From Clavulina sp. PMI_390 (taxonomy: Eukaryota; Basidiomycota; Agaricomycetes; Cantharellales; Hydnaceae): a stretch of 59,084 nucleotides of DNA. The stretch spans positions 82,433 to 141,516 of the forward strand of contig WIDE01000029.1 in NCBI GenBank assembly GCA_015039315.1. Direction: 5' to 3'. Made by a program: the position numbers and the translations under genes. Below, one piece after another: positions 44,024 through 54,985 of this stretch. Every line of letters begins with the position of its first letter. Within the stretch, counting starts at the first letter, position 1. Under the pieces are notes generated by a model. It searched no databases, was not told the origin of the DNA, and saw nothing but the letters and a program-made list of their open reading frames with translations.

Positions 44024-45162
44024 ATGTTTTCATCACTGCGCAACGCGACTAAATCCACTAGCCCACTCGACGAACCTCTCCTAGATGGCAGCGAGGACAA
44101 GCCCTTGGACCTATTCTCGCAAACTCAAGCTCACTGCAATGTCCAACTGGACCCACTTGAGCCTTCAAAGCCGTCACCACGGCCGCTGCTCCACCTGCTC
44201 GCTTCTCTAGCTATAAACACGGTTCTGTTCGTCATTGTCATCTATGCAGCAGTTCAGCGCTCGATGATGGTGAGGTGGGAGGGAGCACCCCAGGTATATA
44301 GTCAGTACGAAAGTTATTCGTTCCAAGAATATCCGCTGAGTTAGGATGGAATCATCCTCGATAGGCCCAGTATTAGACAGCCTGACCCACAACCACGTCG
44401 TATTTACACCGTTACTGACGCGGACCAAATGGCATGGGCCCCCAAATGATGCGGTCGATAAGGAGTGGGAGGCTCTCTATGATAGTAAGCGATTGCCGCA
44501 CAGGTCCTTCGATAGTGAATGACTGATATATTCTCCAGTCGGTATCTCGGCGATTTCTGGCGCCCAAGCTGCTTTGCTACCCAATAAGACAACGAATCTC
44601 GCGGGGTTGGATGATAAATACATCATCTCTTTGGTAAGATTCGTTCTCATGTTCGTAAGCCCGTGGAGTAAGTGGCTCACCTTGAACACGCGCAGGACGT
44701 GTTCCACCAACTCCATTGCTTGGTGAGTTACCCGCTATGAAAGGGGCCCGGAATGATATGTTGACTAGTGATGCCAGAATACCCTTCGGAAGTTCCAGCA
44801 TCCTAAACGGTATCCTCGAGTCGTCGAGCAGCGATATCGAGATGAGCCTGGGTAAGTCCTCATTGTGGAGTGGATTTGGATCCCCTTACTCAACAGCAAT
44901 TCTTTTCAGATACGGAAAAATCGACCACATCAACCACTGCATCCAAGCAATTCGTGAAGCTCTAATGTGCTATGCGGATCGGACTTTGGATCCATTCCTG
45001 GAGCCGAATGATCGCGATCACAGCCAAGTCTCTTTTGAGAGTTATCATACATGCCGAGATTTTGGGGCAATCCAGAAGTGGGCTCAAGAGCATCAGTCGC
45101 CGTTCAAGTTTAGCGATGTGGTTATGGCGCATGGAGCACTCGTGCCTGCAAACCTTGGTTAG
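44024..45162 (+). CDS. UstYa-like (DUF3328) oxidase 2
   Basis: 289 aa from six exons: 44024..44300, 44341..44484, 44539..44633, 44696..44722, 44778..44851 and 44910..45162. Frame is continuous throughout. A membrane helix (LLASLAINTVLFVIVIYAAV) follows an acidic N-terminus. Family landmarks are KWHGPPNDAVDKEWEALYD, PNKTTNL, DVFHQLHCL and HINHCIQAIREALMC. The fourth exon is only 27 nt and encodes exactly the HxxHC motif. In the second motif the usual Asp is Asn (HINHC against HADHC in oxidase 1), which may change activity. Paired UstYa/UstYb enzymes act together in known dikaritin clusters, so the two tandem genes may cooperate. The first intron (40 nt) is the least certain border. Confidence 0.83.
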
Positions 45163-45728
45163 TCGGATGTACCGTGATGCAGGAGGGTGGCAGAAGCCCC
45201 ACATGATAGGGCGGTTTGATCCAAGGAGGAAAAGAATTGTTCCATAAATGATGGTGACCAATGGATACCTCAAAAATATTGCATGTCTCATAGCTCGATA
45301 AGAATTCGAACCAGTAATATGTCAAAAATTCAAGGGAGACAAGCATCGGCGTGCAACTAAAGCAGCAATGGTTGTCCAGAAAGTCTCAAGCGTTAGGGAG
45401 TTTCGTTCATTTCCGGCCGCCCCAGTCCTAAAAATATGACAAACAAAGCGCTCTAGGTCAGTTTTGCGATGGCTCACGGCCAGTCTACGAGGCCTTCTTA
45501 TTTTGATCAAAGATAAACAACGGCTTCAATTTACGAGGAGAAATCTGTTGGAGGGTCACAGGGTGAACAAGTCCGATATGGGATGTATTCCAAGCATGCA
45601 TGCAAATCTCCGGATGAGACTCAAGACAAAGGAGCCAAGAAGGCCAGCTGCGACAGGCCGATTCAGTCCATTTTGATCCGCCACCCAAGGGCAAAGAGTA
45701 GTGAGGGATGCACAAGCTGAGGGGGACT
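45163..45728. other. Convergent spacer
   Basis: Between the stop codons of oxidase 2 and Dom34. No tailoring enzyme, transporter or regulator of a RiPP cluster is seen here. Confidence 0.5.
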
Positions 45729-47527
45729 TCACGGCTGTACGCCAACGCCCTGGGCAGGGGCTGCAGCTTCTGCAGCTTCGCGCTCCGCTTTTTCTTCTTC
45801 GATGGCTTCTTCAACGTCCAATGGGAATGTCAGGATTGCCGCCAAACCCGTGAGCTGGTTCAGTTCTGGTAGAAAAGATAGGATATCGTCAGAAATTTCC
45901 CGTGCCGTAATGATTAGCGCAAACCTAACGTATGGGATAAATGCTCACGTTCTCCGCTTTCGTGCATGCTCGAGAATATAACCACTTCCCCACCCTTTGC
46001 CCTGACGGCTTCGACCATCTCTACGTACTTATTCCGGGTCTGAGGGTCGCTAGCCCTGAATAGGCTGTCGGAGATGAGCAAGGAACCCACAGCTCCACGG
46101 TCAACGGCCATTGCGACGTGCTCCGGACCATACCATGCGCGGAGCTCATCTGAGCCGAGCATTTTGAAGAATTTGTCGAGTACAATCCCTTCACGGGCAA
46201 ATTTGGTTTCCTTTAGTTGTGAAGTCACCTAAAAGTGGAGCCCATAGCACAATTACGCATGGAAATCGTCAGGTCATGGCCTGACAGCTCCAGAAGATCG
46301 TTGCCACAGATGGAGCACCTACCTCTGGACTCTTCAGAGCCTCCACTAAACTATGCACATGCGGACTGCTGACATGGACGCGCATGAACTTGTTTCTGGA
46401 CGCTAGAAGCGCTTTGTTCCCGGTCCTTGTAGCTTCGGCGAATATATAGTCGTATACGGAATCTTTGGTAAATCCTGGCGAGGCAATGACGATTGCGCGA
46501 AGAGAGTTGAAAGGAATATGACGAAGGAGGGATTGGTATACGGTTTGATAGAATTTTTCCATCCCCTGTGAACGTCCAAGATGTCAGCTGGGATGCTGAG
46601 GCGAATGCACTGGGCGGTTAAGACGATTATACAGACCTTCTCATGGAGGGTAGACGACCCCATTCGTTTTCGTGGAACAGGAACGTCTATTCGCTGCCTT
46701 ACAGTAGTCATGTGCTCCGAAAGCAAGCATATAGCGGCAGTACCTTGATGTACCAAGCTTAGTCCGTATGTCCAGTTCCTTGTTTCAGACTCAATACAGG
46801 ATGGACGAACCTTCACCACAAACTATAGCGCCAAGCTCTGCTCCTCGCCCTTCCACACAAGCATCTTCCACTCTCCCCAGAGAAATCGAATCCCAATTTT
46901 GCTTGATTATTCTGATATCTCGATGTGCTTCGATGTCAAGGGTATGGAAGGAGCCCATCTTGACATCTTTTGACTCTGCGGACACTTTGCCAGCAATGTG
47001 GAGCGCGGCGGTAGGCTCGACGCTCGAGGTCGCAGGTGTCGCAGTTCCACTGGCAGATGGGTTACCCGTGGTAGCTGCATACCCTGAAGGTGCTGTGGAC
47101 GGGGAGAAGTGGATATTCGTGACTTCGATGGTGAGCATCATTTTCTTGCGATGGGATTCGGTGGAGCCGGTTGCAGAGGTAGTTTGAATCCGTCTATTAA
47201 AATAACGGCATTGGGTATGGTTGTAAGGACTGGTTCGAATGAGGCTGGGCTGGCTGGAGCTGCTACTGACCGTATGGCGGTCGCTCTGACCTCATCGCCC
47301 TGGTTATCACGAAGAACATTACTTGCTATAAATCGTGATGAGAGATGGTGGACCTACTTGTTGAATGAGATTGTACAGATGCCACATATCTTCGTCATCT
47401 TCTGGACGAAGTGTAACATATCCCTAGAGCACAGAGTCTCAGCACCTGTGCCTCTGCCCAAAGCTCGATCCTTGAGACAGAAGCTCACCGATCCGTCTTT
47501 ATCGATGCCCTTCCCAACGAGCTTCAT
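45729..47527 (-). CDS. DOM34: Dom34/Pelota ribosome-rescue factor
   Basis: About 423 aa from eight exons, start [13 protein letters not shown] at 47527. The N-terminal Sm-like domain contains [19 protein letters not shown] and [12 protein letters not shown]; the middle domain contains VPRKRMGSS, then [13 protein letters not shown] and [18 protein letters not shown]; the C-terminal domain contains [25 protein letters not shown] and [32 protein letters not shown]. As expected for Dom34, there is no GGQ motif, so it does not release peptide like eRF1. With Hbs1 it splits stalled ribosomes in no-go and non-stop decay. Residues about 95-120 hold a Gly/Ser/Thr/Pro-rich insert. The C-terminus is an Ala/Glu-rich tail. 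Confidence 0.95.
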
Positions 47528-48136
47528 GGTGAGAATACGACTGGTCGAAGAATGGAGGTGATCGAGAGAGGAGTTGGGTCGAGGGAGTAAAGGGTGTCGG
47601 GACGAATATGCGGCGAGGGCGGACTTCCTTTTTAGGACATGGTTCACCCTAGTGTCACTGCTGAGTGTTCTGGAGTCCAATGGCTGAAATTCCGAGTCGC
47701 TAGCTAGTCGAGCATTATTGGAGAAGGCAGAATGATTGAATGCTCATATCTGGTTTGATGACTGGAATGATAGAGATAGGTGGATGGGGCAGCGGTGGTG
47801 GGTGGGGTCCAAGCCGTATGAGAGCTAAACCCATGCTAGGGCTGGTGGTCGGACAAGGTAGAATTAGTAACAACAATCATATGTTCGTTTCTAAGTTGTA
47901 TCCTGGCACAGACAACAGGGGAAGGATGAGGCGGGAGTTCGGGGACTGGGTTCTGGGCGTCAGTTGACACCTACCACGTCCTCGGGGCCGACCCAGGTTA
48001 CTCACAATTGACAGATGTGACAACAGTCTATTGGCTTTAAGTCCTGAAAATTCTAGTGGTTCACGATACATAATGATGATGATAACAAAATAAACTACAC
48101 CAGCTACAATAGGGGGTATAAATTTGCATATACACC
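47528..48136. other. Spacer: Dom34 promoter and NIPA 3' end
   Basis: No gene recognised between these two minus-strand genes. Confidence 0.5.
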
Positions 48137-50441
48137 TCACTCAATACTCTGAACTCTCGGCCGACTCCGGCTAGCCACAGGACTCGAGCTAGCACCACCA
48201 TCCCTATCCCCACCACCACGCTCCCTACTCCGACTCCGACTCGTCCCCCTACTCCTGCTCGCCATCGGATCATAGGCGCCATAACTCCCACTGGGTGTCA
48301 TGCGAGCAGGTAGCGGGCCTGAGCCGTTATAGCTCAACCGCCCGGACCGTGAGGCACCAGGCATTGGTAATGATTGTTGTCGCGTAATCGGCACGCCAAT
48401 AATTGGTACCGTCGCGACCACGGTCGGCTGAGCACTATTGACGCTGGTGCTGGAGGGAGAAGCAGGAATGATGGCGACCGCAGGGGCTGGGGCCTCTGTC
48501 GCCAACAATAAATACTTCCCTGGTGAGAGGCCAATGGTGGTGCTGGAGGATCGAGGACGGACTCTGCGGATGGATCCCGACGTCGAGGTTGATGGTACAA
48601 TGGCAGGAGTAATAGCGGTCGGAAGACCCTGGTGGTGGGCTAATTGTGCGGTAGGGGAGAAAGTGAAAGAACCACGATGCTGCTGTGCTGATCCTGGTCG
48701 CGCGGTACCAGCCTCGCTTGCTGTGTCAGTGGCATCTCCAGACTCCTCCACGGGTCCGTCGGTATTGGTAGCAGGTCTGGCGAGGACAAAAACCCCGAGA
48801 AACGTCGCGGCACATCCATAAAGGAAGATTACCATCCGCTCGAACGGCAGTTTGTCAAAGTCACGGTACAAGACCGCGCTCCCCACAATGGCGCTCAGGT
48901 TGAAAAGCACGAACTGGGTAGGGATTACCACTTTGCTGTCAAACTTCATGAGAGCACGATTGAGGTATCGGATCTGAGCGACTCCAGTCAGTAGGAGAGT
49001 CTAGCAAGGCATGAAAGGATATTAGCACCATGTTTTAGGACCAGGTAATTAGTAAGGTGCGGGATGCGTACCAGTATAAGAGGATATGTGATCCAAAATT
49101 TGAAAATCTGGATCCATGCAAGGCTCAACAGAGTACTGACACCCTTCGTGGACAACACGGTAAAACCACCTATAGGTGTAGGGCATAAAAACCTAGCGCT
49201 CTCAGTGGGGGAGGGAAACCATACCAAAAAGTCCACATAATCCTGTGTCAATCCAGACAACTTCTTGACCTATCCGTCGGTTGGATAGCACCGCAAGTGT
49301 ACAGGCAGCGACAACACAGATGATGGAATATGCGATGAAGATTGGCTGAGATATGGCGCCTATTAGTCCATCGGGATCCAGCTGAAGGAATGGCACGTTA
49401 ATCTTTTGTTGTGGTAAGCTCTCTTGATGTCATTCTCACCCGAATGTCTGATGTCTTGCCGCCAATGACGATAGTGATGATCCCAACAATGCAGAGAGCA
49501 AGTCCGAGGAGATCCAGCTGTGAATGGTGAATTGAGAGAGGCCATAACACAGTTGTGGTCAAACATACGTACTTTCTGGAATTTCTCTTTCAGCATAAGA
49601 GGAGCGAAGAAGCAGTTGGCGATGAGGGCAAACTAGAGAAGTGTAAGTTGATGCACGGAAAGGGAACTCGGATTCTTGACGTACTGCACCAAGGGGTGCA
49701 ACTAGGGAGGCACTATGGACTGCGGCATCAGACAATGCAGGCGGATAGCGGGAAATCGAAAAAATAACGCACGGTGCGAATCCATAAGAAAGGAAATTTC
49801 CAATTTCTCCAATGTTCATCAAGGCAAAGCCGAACCACCTGGAAATCGCAGCTGCTGTTAACACGTGCGAGTTTGGACACAGTGATGACGGAACAGGGAG
49901 CCTACCAGAGTTTCGACTTGAGATAATCAGACTCTGTTTTTTGTGGGGTATATGCCTCTGAGGGAGGCGAGCCCGTGTCACTGTAGGTGCTCAAGTCGTC
50001 GACTTCTTCGACCTCATAGTGACTGCCAAGGGAGGAGGGTCCATTTTCGCGATCCGTTAACATTCGGGAGCGAGGTGAGACGTCGTCATCAGACATTTCT
50101 TCATCTGAGTATGGCCCCGAGGCTATATAGTTGGACCGGGATGTTTTCTTGGAACTCCTGAACGGGGAAGAGACGAAAGAACTGTAACGAGCAAAGGAGG
50201 ATCGGAGAGGCTTGAGAGGGGTTGTCTCGCGCGGTCTTCGTCTATCGCGTCCATTAGCAGCACTAGATTGTGATTGATGTGTAGAGAGTGAAGGACGTTT
50301 TGGTGCCGACGCGGCTTCCTCCAATTTCTTGTGAGCAAGCTTTTGGCAGTTGAGTGCAAGAGAAATGACGACGTTGCCGATAATAGCCACAACGACGCCG
50401 ATGAAGCTTTGGACACGGCTACCACCAGGAAGCTCGTCCAT
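48137..50441 (-). CDS. NIPA-type magnesium transporter
   Basis: About 610 aa from eight exons. The start at 50441 (MDELPGGSRVQ) sits just before the first membrane helix (FIGVVVAIIGNVVISLALN). A long Ser/Arg-rich cytosolic loop separates helices 1 and 2, which is longer than in animal NIPA proteins. Helices then follow in family order: WFGFALMNIGEIGNFLSYGF, APASLVAPLGA, ALIANCFFAPLMLKEKF, LLGLALCIVGIITIVIGG, AYSIICVVAACTLAVL, TLLLTGVAQIRYLNRALMKF, VVIPTQFVLFNLSAIVGSAV and VIFLYGCAATFLGVFVLA. The patterns GEIGNFLSYGFAP and SLVAPLGA are characteristic of PF05653. The C-terminal 200 residues are disordered, ending in an Arg/Ser tail. Transport of Mg2+ is inferred from the family. The divergent neighbour is TAF9, 173 bp away. 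Confidence 0.9.
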
Positions 50442-50614
50442 GATGGCTCCCGTGTACACAACGAATGAGTCCACTGTCACCCGGCAGACGCACTGCGCCG
50501 TAGAGGGGGTGCCGGTCTGCGAGTCGGCGCGGATCACGTGGGCGGCGTGGTAAATTTAGCGAACTCCAGTCAACATCGTCCACACTGGTCCTCATTCAGC
50601 CCCGACCTACGACC
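50442..50614. promoter_or_regulatory. Short divergent promoter, NIPA and TAF9 genes
   Basis: 173 bp between opposing start codons. It includes CACGTG at about 50537, an E-box-type palindrome. Confidence 0.4.
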
Positions 50615-51552
50615 ATGAGCGACACTCTTCCTCGCGATGCGCGTCTAATCGCGCTCATGCTCGCGTCTTCACCCGCAATCTCAGATGCTCAGCCTGGTGT
50701 TTTGCACCAATTACTCGAATTTGCTCATCGTTAGCGCGTTCATCCTCACCGTGTCTGTCTTGGCGAACGCTAACTGTATTTTATCATAGGTTATACGGGG
50801 CAGGTTCTGGGTGATGCATTGACATATGCAGATCATGCTGGAAGGACAGGGAATATCCAGATGGAGGATGTTACGCTTGCCATACAATCACGCGTCGGTT
50901 GGGAGTTTGGTGGGCGAGTGCCCAAGGAGGTGAGTCTTTCTCCCTGCCTTTTACCTGCTATCAACTTAAGTCTCCTCTTCTACTCATCTCCCCCATCGGC
51001 TATGATGCTCTTTTGTCTTGTTTATCACTATAGCATCTACTGTCCCTGGCAACTAAGACCAATTCTGAGCCTCTCCCAACTATCTCTGAAACCTATGGCA
51101 TTCGACTTCCTCCACAAAAATACTGCCTCACTGCTATCGACTTTGACCTTGTTCCCAATAAGCCCCCACCACAAGACATGCCCTCGGTGTCTTCTGATGA
51201 AGAGGACGAAGACGCAGAGGATGAGGAAGACGAAGCAGAGATCGACGAAGCTATGGACGAAGACTTGTTCAGCCCGCGGCGAGATGCAGATGGGGATACA
51301 AACATGATGACTCCAGGCGCTGAGGGACTAAACATTACTACTTCGATGGATGGGCTCGGTCTCCTCTCTGGAGAGCTTGGTGGCGCTGCTGCTGATGCGG
51401 ATAGCGATAGCGACGAGGGACCTGATGGTCTGTTCGATGACGATGAGGAAGATGAACAGGAGGAAGAGTCGCCTGGTGCTGGTGCTGGAGCTTCGAGTGG
51501 GCCGCAGGTTGGCGAGAAGCGCAAGCTGGACGAGGACGACGAATATGACTAA
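50615..51552 (+). CDS. TAF9: TAF9, TFIID/SAGA histone-fold subunit
   Basis: About 257 aa from three exons, start MSDTLPRDARLIALML. The histone fold covers residues 1-85 (LPRDARLIALMLASSPAISD, YTGQVLGDALTYADHAG, IQMEDVTLAIQSRVGWEF). The conserved extension follows directly (VPKEHLLSLATKTN, YGIRLPPQKYCLTAIDFDLV), which fixes both splice junctions. The C-terminal third is a highly acidic Asp/Glu run ending in a basic EKRKLDEDD patch. TAF9 pairs with TAF6 in TFIID and SAGA. The length is near the fungal norm. Confidence 0.96.
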
Positions 51553-52041
51553 TGCCCACCTCAGCATCATCGTACTAAATTATATCATCTAATACTATAC
51601 GCCTTGTACTTCTTCCCTTGTCCAATCTATCCCAGGCTGCGTTCACTCATCGAAAGGTAGAACGTCAATATGCAAGGATAGGGTTTTGGGCCCACAGCCT
51701 AATGATTATGCGATGTCCTTCGGCATCTAGGCTACACTTTGACAGGTTCTGGAATATAGAAGCATCCCGGAAATATCACACCCAAAGCGAAGTGTCAAGG
51801 CCAAGAGAATCGAGTCGAGGCTGGACCCGACATTTATCCGGAGCGGACGACGACAAACCGATCACACCACCAACCCTAAGACCTTGGATGCCGCCTGAAC
51901 ATTATTCTTCCAGCATCGATTTCGGCCGCATCGCATTTCGCGTACATGCTTTTACCTACTCTTAAGCGCTATCCCTCATCCCTAGACCCCGACGCTCCTA
52001 CAATTCTTCTTCCGACCTGATCTCTCGACATACCTCGAAGC
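51553..52041. other. Spacer: TAF9 3' end and HAD gene promoter
   Basis: No gene recognised. A pyrimidine-rich stretch precedes the ATG at 52042. Confidence 0.5.
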
Positions 52042-53246
52042 ATGGCTGACCACACCTATCATGACTTCAAGGGCCTTCTCTTTGTGAGAATCTCGCGTCT
52101 ATCACTATCCGATCTTCCCTAACAGGTTGTGAATCAAGGATATGGACGGCACTCTGATTGACTCGACTCTGGCTGTTCAAGGAGCTTGGGCTTCATTCGC
52201 AGTCACTTACCCTCACCTGAACATCGAGGAGATCTTGAAGAGTAAATGACTAGTTTCGGGGCGATCGGAGTAATCCACTGAACTAGTTGTTCTCTTTTCC
52301 CACAGCATCCCATGGCATTCGTACTGAGGAGAATTTGCAGAACTTCATTCCTACGCTTACCCCTGAGCAAGTAGTGGTATGTCTACGAGCATCCTGCAAT
52401 GTTTCTATGCTTCAAACCATCAACGATTCATTTGGTCCTTAGGCGGAAGCCGAGCGTTTCGAATACGAGATTGTCAACGCTGCTGAGAAAAATGCTGCTG
52501 TCGGCAAGGCTGCGTTCGTGACGATCCCGGGTATTGCGGAGAACATACTGCCGAAGGTTTGTCTTCGTCATATATCTTCGGTAGTGGAGATTACTGATTT
52601 TCATTGTGCTTCTTTTGATTCATTAGCTAGCAGGAACCGAGACATGGGCGGTGTGCACAAGGTGTGTGTTAGCCTCCAGGTTTCCTTGATCGAGGCTGGA
52701 GCATGTGGATTGATCGCCATCTCACCTGTGTGCTGCTCTACAGTGCTACTCGGATTTATGCTACAAAGGCTCTTCCACTGGCAGGGATCCCATACCCTTC
52801 GACCTTCGTGACAGCTGACGACGTAACGATTGGGAAGCCTGACCCTGCACCATACTTGAAAGGGGCCGAAGGACTAAAGCTCAGCGCGTCCGATTGTACG
52901 TCACCCGCTCCTTTGCTTTCATCTCCTTCTCCATATTATCTCGTGGGGTCTCCCGGCTAGTCCAAAACTTAAGCGATCACTTTTGCGCAGGTCTGGTCCT
53001 TGAAGATGCACCCGCCGGTGTCCGTAGCGGGAAAGCGGCAGGTTCAAAAGTTCTCGCTGTGGTCACCACACACTCCCGAGAAAGCCTTGAGGCCGCGGGA
53101 GCGGATTTTATTCTACCAGATTTCAGCGGGTGAGTGCATTAACCACGTTGCTTGCCAGCTTGAATTGGAATTGATGTTACGTCATTGTCAGAGTTGTGCT
53201 GGAGAAAACTGAGGAGGGATGGCGGGTAGGCATACCAAAGGCATGA
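52042..53246 (+). CDS. HAD-family sugar-phosphate phosphatase (Gpp/Dog-like)
   Basis: About 233 aa from eight exons, start MADHTYHDFKGLLF at 52042. HAD motif I is DMDGTLIDS (nucleophile Asp and second Asp, directly after the first intron), motif II is in WAVCTSAT, motif III is the Lys of TIGKPDPAPYLKGA, and motif IV is LEDAPAGVRSGKAAG. The sequence FVTADDVTIGKPDPAPY is typical of the DL-glycerol-3-phosphatase and 2-deoxyglucose-6-phosphatase group. The substrate cannot be told from sequence; glycerol-3-phosphate is a common choice. The stop codon at 53244 lies 20 bases inside the start of the CpG-free block. Confidence 0.9.
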
Positions 53247-54304
53247 TTTAGGGGCTACCAAAGTGGTAATTTAGATAACTGAAGAAATGAGTAGAGTAAT
53301 GACCATAGATCATCCTATACCAAATACATTGGGTTATCCTTACCCTAGATGGACAATCTACCATTACAACTGATTCAGTTGAGCATGGTTCATAATGGCA
53401 GCAACATTACCTGTGTCTCAAAAGGTAGCATCTGGCCTGAATAGGGGCTCCAGTGGAGTGCAGATTAAAATTACCCAGAGATTCTTCTCTTGTTGCCTAA
53501 AGCATTCACCCAGAGAATGACAAAAGGGTTCTCAATTCAGTTTACTGAATAGGAACACAGTTCAAGATGTTTCCAGGTAGGTGATCAAGCCACCCACATC
53601 ATGGTAACAGCCAAAATCCCTCAATTACATACCAGATCAATCAATGCAGTCCCTTCTGAACCCCCCAAATTTGTAGATATGAGATCACTGGTGCAAGCCA
53701 GCAAGGCTCAGAGTACCTTGCCCTTGCAGCTTTTTGCCTGTAGAAATCCAGGCTGTCCTGGCATTTCTCAGCTCAGTGTGCTTGAGACTTTGTAGCTACA
53801 GCTTCAGGGCCTCTAGCTTGCTGCCCTTCCTATGTAGCCATGCATATAAAATGAGGTCTGGTCCTGAGTCAGCTGATCATCAACTAGGTTGTATTATTAC
53901 CCAGAAATTGCATGCATTCAGTTGTTCCCTTGGGGCCCAGCTTCTGGGCAGGACAAGGAATATAGCCAAAAAAAATTAATTTGACCTCCAGTATAAAAAT
54001 GGGCCAGGGGGAGAAAATCCTCTACTTCTTACCACCTTCCCCCCAACACCCCTCCCTTGTACACACTCTATAACCACCATTCCACCTAGATACCATGACC
54101 CACAATAAAAATCATATTCTCAAAATGAAGAAGCCCAGTTACACAACACAGTTCTTTGGCCTGGACCACCCATCCCTTCCCAGTGGTAGCCACTGCACCC
54201 CTAAGCCATTCAACTGGCCACTCCTACCAGCCACTCAAACATCCACAGCCTCCTCTTCTCCCATTGCAAACAATGGTGTTGAAAAGGAAAATAAATCCAA
54301 CCCC
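53225..54304. other. CpG-free block of 1,080 bp
   Basis: Reading every line from 53225 to 54304, and across line ends, I find no CG dinucleotide, although C and G are both common and TG and CA are plentiful. The last CpG before it is in GGCGGG at 53223, and the next is at 54305. Flanking genes on both sides are CpG-rich. The block covers the spacer, the promoter and the first about 210 coding bases of Clr2-like copy 4. This is the footprint expected from long-term CpG methylation and deamination. No other gene is visible within 53247-54094. Confidence 0.9.
53992..53998 (+). promoter_or_regulatory. TATA box of Clr2-like copy 4
   Basis: TATAAAA about 100 bases upstream of the ATG at 54095, followed by a C-rich leader. 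Copies 1-3 have TATA-type elements at a greater distance (about 125-240 bases) upstream. Confidence 0.5.
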
Positions 54305-54985
54305 CGGATGCCACCAGCCATGAGGCAAAAGATGGGCCACACAACTGCCAAACATACACAGAGTGTTCCCCCAGCTGCCCGTGACCTAAACCGCAACACA
54401 AGCCATAGGGGAGTGGTTGAGGTTCCGCAGAGGCCGGAGTACACTGATGCGTGCCCTACCAACTGGCCGCACACAAATCCCGGGAGGTTCAGGATTGATG
54501 ATCCCCAGGAGAATGCAGCATGCACTCAGGCAGAGAGGAACAGGAGGGAGAAATGTATGAGGACCATGATGAGGACCCTGGGAAAGGGGCTTGTCGGGGC
54601 ACAGGAGGCGGCACAGCGAAGTCAGCCGTTGAGGCATCCTCGGCGGGAGGGGAAGAAAAGGCAGTCTCATACGTCACTTGTGCTGACCGATATGGACCGG
54701 TATCAACTCAGGCGGTTGCCCGAGGGTTATGCCGTTTATCAGAGCTGTCGGCAGATCAATGGCGGTGTCAAAGCCTCCGAACACTCCAAGGTGTATGACT
54801 CATATATTTGTGGGTCATCTACCGTAAGGGAGTTCAGGTCAACGAAGGAGTTTATTCCACATCTATACTGGCTAAGTCTTGGGTGTCCAAGGGATACTCC
54901 ATGCGAGTGCTACGGGTGTGGACACCCAACGTCACCGCGACGAAACACGTCTCCGACAACAACTCGTGAAAGCAGCCGCAAATAA
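54095..54985 (+). CDS. Clr2-like protein, dispersed copy 4
   Basis: Single-exon, 296 aa, on the opposite strand and about 31 kb from the array. It keeps the family blocks: RFRIDDPQENAACTQAERNRR, MMRTLGKGLVGAQEAAQRS, LRRLPEGYAVYQSC, YDSYICGSSTVREFRSTKEF, FIPHLYWLSLG and a cysteine end CECYGC. The N-terminal basic region is diverged, with only the DHP...W P spacing shared. The start could be 54095 or the in-frame ATG at 54125. The 5' end lies inside the CpG-free block, while the 3' part regains CpG. The frame is intact despite that, so the protein is probably still under selection. Confidence 0.62.
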   Translation: MTHNKNHILKMKKPSYTTQFFGLDHPSLPSGSHCTPKPFNWPLLPATQTSTASSSPIANNGVEKENKSNPRMPPAMRQKMGHTTAKHTQSVPPAARDLNRNTSHRGVVEVPQRPEYTDACPTNWPHTNPGRFRIDDPQENAACTQAERNRREKCMRTMMRTLGKGLVGAQEAAQRSQPLRHPRREGKKRQSHTSLVLTDMDRYQLRRLPEGYAVYQSCRQINGGVKASEHSKVYDSYICGSSTVREFRSTKEFIPHLYWLSLGCPRDTPCECYGCGHPTSPRRNTSPTTTRESSRK

